Source of the DNA: Hyphomicrobiales bacterium
GTDB taxonomy: Bacteria > Pseudomonadota > Alphaproteobacteria > Rhizobiales > Beijerinckiaceae
NCBI GenBank assembly: GCA_028290595.1
Contig: JAQGJO010000215.1
Location: 1 to 5,884 of the forward strand
Length of the DNA stretch: 5,884 bases
Reading direction: 5' to 3'
The notes below the pieces were generated by a model, which made no database searches, was not told where the DNA came from, and worked only from the letters and a program-made list of their open reading frames with translations. A program made the translations under genes and the position numbers. Positions 1-5,236 of this stretch are shown here, in pieces. The first letter of the stretch is position 1, and each line of letters begins with the position of its first letter.

Positions 1-258
1 TTCGATACGCCGCTGGAAGTGTCGCGTCATTCGTCGATGTTTCAGCGCGGCGATGTCAGTGGTGCCGCCGAATATCTGCACCAGATCGGCGGCCATCGCC
101 CGACGCCGGAACTTTCAAAACTGAAGGTTCCCGGTGTCGATAGGCTCTACCTCACGGGAACGGCCATCAACGTCTCAAGCGTCAGCGGCGCGGGCCGCGC
201 CACCGCGATCAAGGTCTGTGAAGACCTGCGTATCGATTTCGACAAATTGACCCGGTGA
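1..258 (+). CDS. C-terminal end of a phytoene-desaturase-like FAD/NAD(P) oxidoreductase (COG1233 type), 5' end outside window
   Basis: The reading frame is open from base 1 and ends at TGA 256-258, giving the last 85 residues of a longer protein. The conserved tail of the COG1233 / PYROXD2-like flavoprotein family is recognisable: RHSSMFQRGD near the start, then GGHRPTPEL, then VPGVDRLYLTG followed by SGAGRATAIK and a closing DLRIDF. In this family the segment around GAGRAT closes the FAD-binding site and ends the protein, so only the N-terminal Rossmann GxGxxG part is missing. The family usually carries out FAD-dependent desaturation or dehydrogenation of hydrophobic substrates, but the substrate cannot be told from this tail. 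In relatives the motif before GAGRAT is often rich in HPGGG; here it reads INVSSVS, a local divergence. The next gene starts within a few bases of this stop, which suggests co-translation. The family call is from remembered sequence patterns and is fairly secure; the specific enzyme is unknown. Confidence 0.82.
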   Translation, partial: FDTPLEVSRHSSMFQRGDVSGAAEYLHQIGGHRPTPELSKLKVPGVDRLYLTGTAINVSSVSGAGRATAIKVCEDLRIDFDKLTR

Positions 259-263
259 ATGCC

Positions 264-476
264 ATGAAACTGTTCACTCCTGAGAAAAGCGAGCTCATCG
301 AAATCCAGTCGGTCGAACCGCATGACGATGGGCTGATCATTCACGGGCGCATTATGGGCGCCATGCCGATGAAGGCGGTGCTGACCCCCGGGCAGTTGCG
401 CGCCGGCTTCAGGTTCTTGAGCTTTCCGCTCGTCTTCCGCCTGATCGCCATGCTCTTCACCCGCGCCAAAACCTGA
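264..476 (+). CDS. Small conserved-looking protein of unknown function, coupled to the upstream oxidoreductase
   Basis: I do not recognise this 70-residue protein with confidence. It begins MKLFTPEKSEL, has a soluble acidic/beta-like N-terminal half containing HDDGLIIHGRIMGAMPMKAVLTP, and ends in a hydrophobic stretch at about residues 50-66 (FRFLSFPLVFRLIAMLF) followed by a basic tail (TRAKT). That tail could be an amphipathic or membrane-associated helix. I chose ATG 264 because GGTGA at 254-258 lies five bases upstream as a Shine-Dalgarno-like sequence. The alternative GTG at 255 adds MNA and would overlap the preceding stop as GTGA, but has no clear ribosome binding site. Either way, translation is probably coupled to the flavoprotein upstream, so it is likely an accessory to that enzyme. 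This is inference from spacing only. Codon use looks like that of its neighbours, and the shadow frame on the other strand is less plausible. Confidence 0.7.
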   Translation: MKLFTPEKSELIEIQSVEPHDDGLIIHGRIMGAMPMKAVLTPGQLRAGFRFLSFPLVFRLIAMLFTRAKT

Positions 477-490
477 GGATCAAGCCTCAG
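473..490. terminator. Perfect 6-bp inverted repeat between convergent genes; weak bidirectional terminator candidate
   Basis: CTGAGG (473-478), six-base spacer ATCAAG, CCTCAG (485-490). The left arm contains the TGA stop of the plus-strand gene (474-476), and the right arm contains the reverse-strand TGA (487-489). A symmetric GC-rich hairpin between converging genes is what a shared terminator would look like. The stem is short and there is no clear run of T on either side, so intrinsic termination is uncertain. Confidence 0.35.
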
Positions 491-897
491 TTAAGGACGC
501 AGAAGCCGCCGACATTGCGCTCGGGCGGGCACTGGAACACGGCTTTTTCAACCTTTGGCGCCGGCGGCTGCGGCTGCGGCGGCTGGTAGGCCGGCAGCGT
601 AGCGGCGCTTTGCTGGCGCGCCGCGAACGGCGTCGAGCTCCAGTTCGAATCCGATTTGTCATCGAGCAGCGGCCGCGAGGTGTTCGCCGATGCGCGCGTG
701 GCGCCCATGCCGGGCAGGATGATCATTCCGCCGGAACGCTGCATCCGGGCCATATTCGGCACCGCGGCCCTGACCGGAGAGATCGTCGGCGCAGCCGACA
801 GACGCGGCATCGGCAGGCTGATGCGAAATCCTTTCGCGTCAGCCGCGGTCGAGGACACGAACACGGCGGCGACGGCCAAGGCAACGAACGGCTTCAT
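487..897 (-). CDS. Small exported Pro-rich protein of unknown function with Sec signal peptide
   Basis: This 136-residue protein begins MKPFVALAVAAVFVSSTAADA and continues KGFRISLPMP. That is a short positive n-region, a hydrophobic core at residues 4-14 and an AxA-type signal peptidase I site (ADA, cleavage after residue 21), so the mature protein should be periplasmic or secreted. The mature part is low in recognisable domains: a Ser/Ala/Met/Arg-rich middle, a Pro/Gln-rich segment (YQPPQPQPPAPKVEK) and a C-terminal FQCPPERNVGGFCVLN with the only two cysteines, which could form a disulfide. The start at 897 is supported by GGGAG on the minus strand at about 905-909, seven bases ahead of ATG. 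A longer frame from 924 would spoil the signal peptide. It converges on the preceding gene with a 10-base gap and diverges from kaiC. No function can be assigned. An overlapping plus-strand frame exists, but the signal peptide and ribosome binding site favour this strand. Confidence 0.75.
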   Translation of the reverse strand: MKPFVALAVAAVFVSSTAADAKGFRISLPMPRLSAAPTISPVRAAVPNMARMQRSGGMIILPGMGATRASANTSRPLLDDKSDSNWSSTPFAARQQSAATLPAYQPPQPQPPAPKVEKAVFQCPPERNVGGFCVLN

Positions 898-1046
898 CAA
901 TTGTCTCCCGATGGGGCTTTGCAATGCTGGGCAATGTGCACGCCAGCCGTCAAAGATCGGAAAGTCGGATCGCTAAAATTGTCGCTATTGCGCGGTTTTC
1001 GGCAATCTGCCGGCCCAATTGCCTAAACGAAGAGCGGCCGGACCCG

Positions 1047-1073
1047 GGAAACTTTCTCCAGGGGGAGTGCGTT
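1047..1073 (+). promoter_or_regulatory. Weak EcfG (general stress sigma factor)-like promoter candidate upstream of kaiC
   Basis: GGAAA (1047-1051) and CGTT (1070-1073) are separated by 18 bases, on the kaiC strand and about 140 bases before its start. The alphaproteobacterial EcfG promoter has GGAAC near -35 and CGTT near -10 with a spacer of roughly 16-18 bases, so this is one mismatch away at the edge of allowed spacing. Such short patterns occur by chance, so this is tentative. Confidence 0.2.
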
Positions 1074-1091
1074 ATCATTTACGTTCATCGG

Positions 1092-1119
1092 CTGACAGTT
1101 CGTAGTGCATTGATATATC
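1092..1119 (+). promoter_or_regulatory. Sigma-70-type promoter candidate for the kaiC-kinase operon
   Basis: CTGACA (1092-1097, five of six to TTGACA) is followed after 16 bases by TATATC (1114-1119), or read one base earlier as ATATAT, which fits the rhizobial CTATAT -10 form. This is the most AT-rich spot in the region. A start of transcription near 1126 would give a leader of about 85 bases before the GTG at 1211. Confidence 0.4.
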
Positions 1120-1210
1120 TGCAAAATCCCCGCCAATACTCCGGTCCGGCCTGGATCGGGGCTTCGTAGATCGATAGTCGCAATCCCGCGGTATCTCCCG
1201 GAGCAAAATC

Positions 1211-2761
1211 GTGCCCACGACAACCACGAATGCCAAGACCAATGCCAAGACGGGCATTTTGGGTCTTGATGAAGTTTTGTCCGGCGGCCTGTCCAGAGGC
1301 CATGTCTTCTTGCTCGAAGGCGAGCCTGGTGCCGGCAAGACGACAATTGGCCTGCAGTTTCTTCTTGAAGGCACGGCCAAGGGCGAAAAGACGCTCTACA
1401 TCACCCTGTCCGAGACAGAGGCCGAACTGCGCGAGGGCGCTGCTTCGCACGGCTGGTCGCTTGACGAGAATGTGGTGATATTCGAAGTCGCCCCACCCGA
1501 AAGCGTGCTCGACACGGATCAACAGCAAAGCCTGCTTTATTCGTCAGATCTTGAGCTGGGTGAAACGACCAAGCAGATTTTCGACGCCGTCGATCGCGTC
1601 AAACCCACCCGCGTCGTGCTCGACAGTCTGTCCGAAATCCGCCTTCTGGCGCAAAGCTCGCTGCGCTACCGGCGGCAGATTCTGGCGATCAAGCATTATT
1701 TCGCCAGGCACAATACGACCGTCATCATGCTCGACGACCTGACGGCCGAAGCGGGCGACAAGACGGTGCACAGTGTCGTGCATGGCGTGGTGCGGCTGGA
1801 AGAATTGGCGCCGGCTTACGGTGCCGAGCGGCGGCGTCTGCGCGTGCTGAAATACCGCGGCCAGCGCTATCGTGGCGGTTATCACGATTTCATCATTACC
1901 ACCGGCGGCATCGCCGTCTTTCCGCGCCTCGTCGCGGCTGAGTATCGCACGCGCTTCGAGCGCCGGCAGCTTTCGACAGGCATCGCCCGCTTCGATGCGC
2001 TGTTGGGTGGCGGCGCCGATTCAGGCTCCAGCACATTGATCCTCGGACCGGCCGGCACCGGCAAGTCGCTCATCGCAACGACGTTCGCAATGGCCGCCAT
2101 CGCGCGTGGCGAAAAGGCCGCCATGTTCATCTTCGATGAAGAGCTTGGCCTGCTTTTCTCGCGCATGAAGGGCATGGGAATCGACCTCGAAGCCGCCAGG
2201 GATTCCGGCGATCTGCTCATTCATCAGATCGATGCGGCGGAACTGTCGCCGGGCGAATTCGCACATCGCGTCCGCCGAACCGTCGATTCCCAGAATATCA
2301 AGACGGTCATTCTCGACAGTCTGAACGGCTACCAGGCCGCAATGCCGGAAGAAAATTCGCTCATTCTGCATATGCACGAGCTGCTGCAATATCTGAACCG
2401 GCAAGGCGCCACCACGTTCATGACTGTGGCTCAGCATGGCCTGGTCGGCGATATGAAAGCGCCGCTCGACGTTACCTATCTCGCTGACGCTGTAATCCTG
2501 CTGCGCTATTTCGAGGCCCTGGGCCAGGTTCGCCGCGCTATCTCCGTCATCAAGAAGCGCTCCGGCCACCACGAATCGACCATTCGCGAGTTCTCGATCA
2601 GCTTCAAAGGTCTGGAACTCGGCGAGCCACTTGAAAGTTTTCAGGGCGTTCTGCGCGGCGTGCCAACCTATTTGGGTGAGCAGTCGCCGTTGCTGCAACA
2701 GCCACCGTCCGTTGCGTCAGAGCAAGAGCCAGAGGAAGATAACGCAGGCAGCGTCATATGA
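1211..2761 (+). CDS. kaiC: KaiC-family double-domain ATPase (circadian clock protein KaiC homologue)
   Basis: The 516-residue protein has two tandem RecA-like KaiC domains, close to the 519 residues of Synechococcus KaiC. Domain CI (about 12-245) has Walker A GEPGAGKTT at 37-45 and Walker B RVVLDSL around D138. Domain CII (about 250-490) has Walker A GPAGTGKSL at 279-287 and Walker B TVILDSL around D369. KaiC hexamers bind and hydrolyse ATP, and CII autophosphorylates. The CII catalytic glutamate pair is kept (E310-E311), while CI has S67-E68 where cyanobacterial KaiC has two glutamates. Aligning by eye on the ADAVILLRY stretch, the phosphosites S431/T432 fall on T422/Y423. The C-terminal signature FQGVLRGVPTYLG (477-489) is typical of non-cyanobacterial KaiC; the acidic tail is probably disordered. 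The start is GTG 1211 with GGAG at 1200-1203, seven bases upstream. The stop overlaps the start of the kinase gene (ATGA), so the two are co-translated. Identity as a KaiC-family protein is secure; a role in timekeeping is not shown. Confidence 0.94.
   Translation: MPTTTTNAKTNAKTGILGLDEVLSGGLSRGHVFLLEGEPGAGKTTIGLQFLLEGTAKGEKTLYITLSETEAELREGAASHGWSLDENVVIFEVAPPESVLDTDQQQSLLYSSDLELGETTKQIFDAVDRVKPTRVVLDSLSEIRLLAQSSLRYRRQILAIKHYFARHNTTVIMLDDLTAEAGDKTVHSVVHGVVRLEELAPAYGAERRRLRVLKYRGQRYRGGYHDFIITTGGIAVFPRLVAAEYRTRFERRQLSTGIARFDALLGGGADSGSSTLILGPAGTGKSLIATTFAMAAIARGEKAAMFIFDEELGLLFSRMKGMGIDLEAARDSGDLLIHQIDAAELSPGEFAHRVRRTVDSQNIKTVILDSLNGYQAAMPEENSLILHMHELLQYLNRQGATTFMTVAQHGLVGDMKAPLDVTYLADAVILLRYFEALGQVRRAISVIKKRSGHHESTIREFSISFKGLELGEPLESFQGVLRGVPTYLGEQSPLLQQPPSVASEQEPEEDNAGSVI
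1229..1252 (+). repeat. 12-bp tandem duplication encoding a repeated NAKT in the KaiC N-terminus
   Basis: AATGCCAAGACC (1229-1240) is followed directly by AATGCCAAGACG (1241-1252), differing only in the last base, and encodes NAKT NAKT at residues 7-14. It lies in the flexible tail just before the CI domain starts (TGILGLDE), where a four-residue insertion should be tolerated. It looks like a small slippage or duplication event. Confidence 0.8.
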
Positions 2762-4845
2762 GCGGTTCCGATCATCATTCCGAACGCGCTCTCATTCTGG
2801 CCCCAACCGGGCGCGACCACGCGGTCGCAGAAAAAATACTGAAGGATGCACACTTCCCCGCGCATGTGTGCCCTGATCTGCAATCGCTGTGTCACGAGCT
2901 TGCTGTCGGCGCCGGCGTCGCCATCGTTGCCGACGAGGCGATGGTCACCGCCGATCTGCGCTCGCTTGTTGAGATTTTGAACAATCAGCCGCCATGGTCC
3001 GATTTTCCGATCGTCCTCATGACCCACCGGGGCGGCGGTCCGGAACGCAATCCGACCGCCACCCGACTGGCCTCTATCCTCGGCAACGTCACTTTTCTCG
3101 AACGGCCGTTTCACCCGACCACCATGCTCAGCGTCGCGCGCGCCGCGGTGCGCGGCCGCCGCCGGCAATACGAGGCCCGCTCGCGGCTGAACGAATTGAT
3201 AGAGGGCGAAGAGCGGCTGCAGACGGCGATGCAAGCCGGTCACCTCGGCTCCTGGCGGCTCGATATCAAGACCATGATGCTGCAGACATCGGAGAGTTTC
3301 CGCATCCACTTCGGCGTGGCGCCTGAAAAAGAATTCCTGATCGACGATTTCAGGAGGAGCCTGCATCCTGACGACCTGGCGCATGTGACCGGCGCGATCG
3401 GCCTGGCGATGGAAACCGGCAGCGATCTGGCGCTTGAACATAGGGCCGTCTGGCCGGGCGGCTCGATCCATTGGATCGATATCCGCGCCCGCGCGACCCG
3501 CAACGACAGCGGCAAAATATTCCAGCTCGTCGGCGTGTCTTCGGACATCACCGAGCGCAAGACCTCAGAGCTCGAGCGCGAGCATCTGCTTGGCGAACTG
3601 GCGGAAGAGCGCACGGCCCTGTCCGAATTGACGGCGACGCTCGAACAGCGGGTTCAGGAGCGTACCAAGGAGCTGATCGCCGAAGTCGCGGCCAGAGAAC
3701 ATGCGCAAAAACAATTGCTGCAATCCCAGAAGATGGAAAGCATCGGCCAGCTCACTGGCGGCGTCGCGCACGATTTCAACAATCTGCTCATGGCGGTGAT
3801 GGGAAATCTCGAACTGCTCGGCAAGCGCATTCCCGAGGATACTCGGATGCGGCGCCTGCTCGATGGCGCCATGCAGGGCGCCCGCCGCGGCGCCTCGCTG
3901 ACCCAGCGTATGCTGGCGTTTTCGCGCCAGCAGGATCTCAAGACCAGTTCGATCGACATGGCCCAACTCGTGCTGGGTATGAGGGATCTGCTGGAGCGGT
4001 CGCTCGGCCCGCGCTTCGATCTTCGCCTGCGGCTTGCCGACGGTGTGCCGGCGGCCCAGGTCGACGCCAACCAGATCGAACTCGCCATTCTCAATCTGGC
4101 GATCAACTCGCGCGATGCCATGCCCAACGGCGGTCAGATCACAATTGATATCTCCATGCGCGAGGTCAAAGGCGGCAAGCCCGTTCGCGACGGCAGATAC
4201 GTTCTTGTGCAGGTCGAGGATACCGGCACGGGCATGGATGCCGAAACGCTCAACAAAGCCATCGAACCGTTTTTCTCCACCAAGCCGCTGGGCAAGGGCA
4301 CCGGCCTGGGCCTGTCGATGGTGCACGGCCTCGTCGTCCAGCTTGGCGGACATTTTGACCTTACGAGCGAAGTCGGTAAGGGGACGACGGCATGTGTCTG
4401 GCTGCCGGTTGCCAATGAATTGCCCGTAACAGAGAATATCGAAGTCTCCGCAGGAGGTCACACAATGGCTGCAACCATACTCGTCGTTGACGATGATCCG
4501 CTCATCGCCATGAGCACCGTCGACATGCTGGAAGACCTCGGCCACACGGTGATCGAAGCGAACTCAGCCAAACAGGCGCTTGAGATTCTGCAAAGCGGCC
4601 AGGCCATCGACCTCCTGATGACGGACCAGGCGATGCCGGGCATGACGGGAATCGAACTCATCGAAATCGTGCGTCCGCAGCACCCGGACCTTCCCGTCCT
4701 GCTGGCGACGGGCTATGCCGATCTGCCGGCCGGAAAATGGTCCAACCTGCCGCGCCTGGCAAAGCCCTATCAGCAGGCGCAGTTGGAAGCGGAAGTTGGT
4801 AGGCTCCTCAGCGGGAGGCCGGCAGTAAAGGCTTCGACTGGCTAG
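2758..4845 (+). CDS. Hybrid sensor histidine kinase: degenerate receiver - PAS - HisKA - HATPase - receiver, partner of KaiC
   Basis: The 695-residue protein has no membrane segment or signal peptide, so it should sense in the cytoplasm. Residues 9-133 have a receiver-like alternation (ALILAPTG, VAIVADEAM with D59, IVLMTH, FLERPFH), but the acidic pair after strand 1 is lost and the usual Lys is Arg116. A PAS domain follows at about 150-268, ending in VGVSSDITERK, then a coiled coil at about 268-325. The HisKA block has the phosphoacceptor H338 in GGVAHDFNNLL. The ATPase domain has an N box with N446/N450, G1 box DTGTGM (488-493), F box FF (505-506) and G2 box KGTGLGLSMVHG (513-524). A complete receiver follows: acidic D578-D580, phosphoacceptor D623 in TDQAMPG, T651, K669. 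All catalytic motifs look intact. The start ATG overlaps the kaiC stop by four bases, so translation is coupled to kaiC and the products probably interact. The ligand of the PAS domain and the phosphotransfer target are unknown. Confidence 0.92.
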   Translation: MSGSDHHSERALILAPTGRDHAVAEKILKDAHFPAHVCPDLQSLCHELAVGAGVAIVADEAMVTADLRSLVEILNNQPPWSDFPIVLMTHRGGGPERNPTATRLASILGNVTFLERPFHPTTMLSVARAAVRGRRRQYEARSRLNELIEGEERLQTAMQAGHLGSWRLDIKTMMLQTSESFRIHFGVAPEKEFLIDDFRRSLHPDDLAHVTGAIGLAMETGSDLALEHRAVWPGGSIHWIDIRARATRNDSGKIFQLVGVSSDITERKTSELEREHLLGELAEERTALSELTATLEQRVQERTKELIAEVAAREHAQKQLLQSQKMESIGQLTGGVAHDFNNLLMAVMGNLELLGKRIPEDTRMRRLLDGAMQGARRGASLTQRMLAFSRQQDLKTSSIDMAQLVLGMRDLLERSLGPRFDLRLRLADGVPAAQVDANQIELAILNLAINSRDAMPNGGQITIDISMREVKGGKPVRDGRYVLVQVEDTGTGMDAETLNKAIEPFFSTKPLGKGTGLGLSMVHGLVVQLGGHFDLTSEVGKGTTACVWLPVANELPVTENIEVSAGGHTMAATILVVDDDPLIAMSTVDMLEDLGHTVIEANSAKQALEILQSGQAIDLLMTDQAMPGMTGIELIEIVRPQHPDLPVLLATGYADLPAGKWSNLPRLAKPYQQAQLEAEVGRLLSGRPAVKASTG
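4452..4467 (+). promoter_or_regulatory. Internal Shine-Dalgarno and in-frame ATG at the start of the kinase's C-terminal receiver
   Basis: AGGAGG (4452-4457) is followed after seven bases by ATG (4465-4467), in frame with the kinase gene at Met570. Translation from here would give a free 126-residue receiver protein beginning MAATILVVDDDP, a natural CheY-like N-terminus, ending at the same stop (4845). It is the strongest ribosome-binding-site match in the window. It could be an active internal start, or the relic of a separate response regulator gene that became fused to the kinase. Confidence 0.55.
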
Positions 4846-4921
4846 CGGAGGCGCTGGCGCAGTCTGGTGAAGGAGCATAAAGTCTCCCTGCAGCAATAAC
4901 AGCGCCTGCGGAGGATTGGAC

Positions 4922-5236
4922 ATGATCAAAGTCAGCGTGATGTATCCCACCACGACAGGTGCGCGCTTCGATCATGATTACTATCGAGACAAGCACATGC
5001 CGCTGGTGCAACGCCGGATGGGCGATGCATGCCAGCACTACAGTATCGATCGCGGGCTGGCGGGCGGCACCCCCGGTGCAGCCGCGCCGTTTGTTGCGAT
5101 GTGCCACATCTTCAGCGCCTCTTTGGAGGCGTTTCAGGCGGGCTTCGGGCCGCATGCCCAGGAGATCATGGCAGATATCGCCAATTACACGGATATCAGT
5201 CCGGTCATGCAGATCAGCACCGTCGTGGTCGATTGA
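4922..5236 (+). CDS. EthD-family small protein (dimeric alpha/beta-barrel)
   Basis: The 104-residue protein starts MIKVSVMYPTTTGARFDHDYYRDKHMPL. That is the EthD signature: a first beta strand, a Tyr-Pro turn, a YYxxKHMPL helix with His25, and later a central strand (FVAMCHIFSAS), a FGPHAQEIMADIANYT helix and a last strand (MQISTVVVD). EthD proteins are small ferredoxin-like-fold barrels. The founder is required for bacterial breakdown of ethyl tert-butyl ether, but most members have no known reaction, so no substrate can be given. The start ATG 4922 is fixed by GGAGG at 4910-4914 with seven bases of spacing; a TTG at 4916 overlaps that site and is unlikely. The gene follows the kinase by 76 bases without a clear terminator, so readthrough from the kaiC operon is possible. 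It has its own strong ribosome binding site, and a separate promoter cannot be excluded. Its stop directly abuts the stop of the opposing gene. Confidence 0.9.
   Translation: MIKVSVMYPTTTGARFDHDYYRDKHMPLVQRRMGDACQHYSIDRGLAGGTPGAAAPFVAMCHIFSASLEAFQAGFGPHAQEIMADIANYTDISPVMQISTVVVD

Larger units (their letters stand above)
898..1210. other. Divergent intergenic region (313 bp) between the exported protein gene and kaiC
   Basis: No convincing gene lies here; the longest plus-strand frame (from 924) has no ribosome binding site and an unstructured composition. The left part should hold the leader and promoter of the minus-strand gene. On the minus strand TTTGACGG, complementary to about 948-954, could be a -35 element, but no good -10 follows. 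At 921-936 the hexamer GCAATG occurs twice, ten bases apart. Next to it GCTGG (926-930) and CCAGC (943-947) form a short inverted repeat around the palindrome GTGCAC, a possible but unproven regulator site. The right half holds the candidate kaiC promoters listed separately, and 1120-1210 would be the kaiC leader. I see no riboswitch fold that I recognise. Confidence 0.6.

Noticed and set aside
610..1026. Long plus-strand open frame (138 codons) opposite the exported-protein gene
   Set aside because: It is Arg-rich, has no ribosome binding site and looks like a GC-driven shadow; the minus strand has a clear signal peptide and Shine-Dalgarno.
1056..1067. CTCC-AGGG-GGAG hairpin upstream of kaiC
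   Set aside because: It is a four-base stem only, lying within the spacer of the EcfG-like candidate, with no support for a function.
924..1169. Plus-strand 81-codon open frame in the divergent region
   Set aside because: There is no ribosome binding site or recognisable domain, and it overlaps the candidate kaiC promoters.
2021..2698. Minus-strand open frame of 225 codons opposite kaiC
   Set aside because: It is the mirror of the strongly supported KaiC frame, with a composition typical of antisense frames in GC-rich DNA.
3565..4545. Minus-strand open frame of 326 codons opposite the kinase
   Set aside because: It is long only because the GC-rich coding strand leaves few stops in the antisense frame; it has no domain signature and the kinase motifs on the other strand are complete.
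4872..4887. GGAG...CTCC small hairpin between the kinase and EthD genes
   Set aside because: A four-base stem without a T tract is too weak to call.
4846..4910. AGGCGCT (4849-4855) and AGCGCCT (4901-4907) as a terminator after the kinase gene
   Set aside because: The stem is seven bases with a loop of about 45 and no T-run follows, so it is not a convincing intrinsic terminator; it may be chance in GC-rich DNA.
4922..5236. EthD gene as a third member of a KaiC signalling system
   Set aside because: It has its own ribosome binding site, a 76-base gap and a metabolic-type family; co-transcription is possible but nothing in the sequence links it to KaiC.
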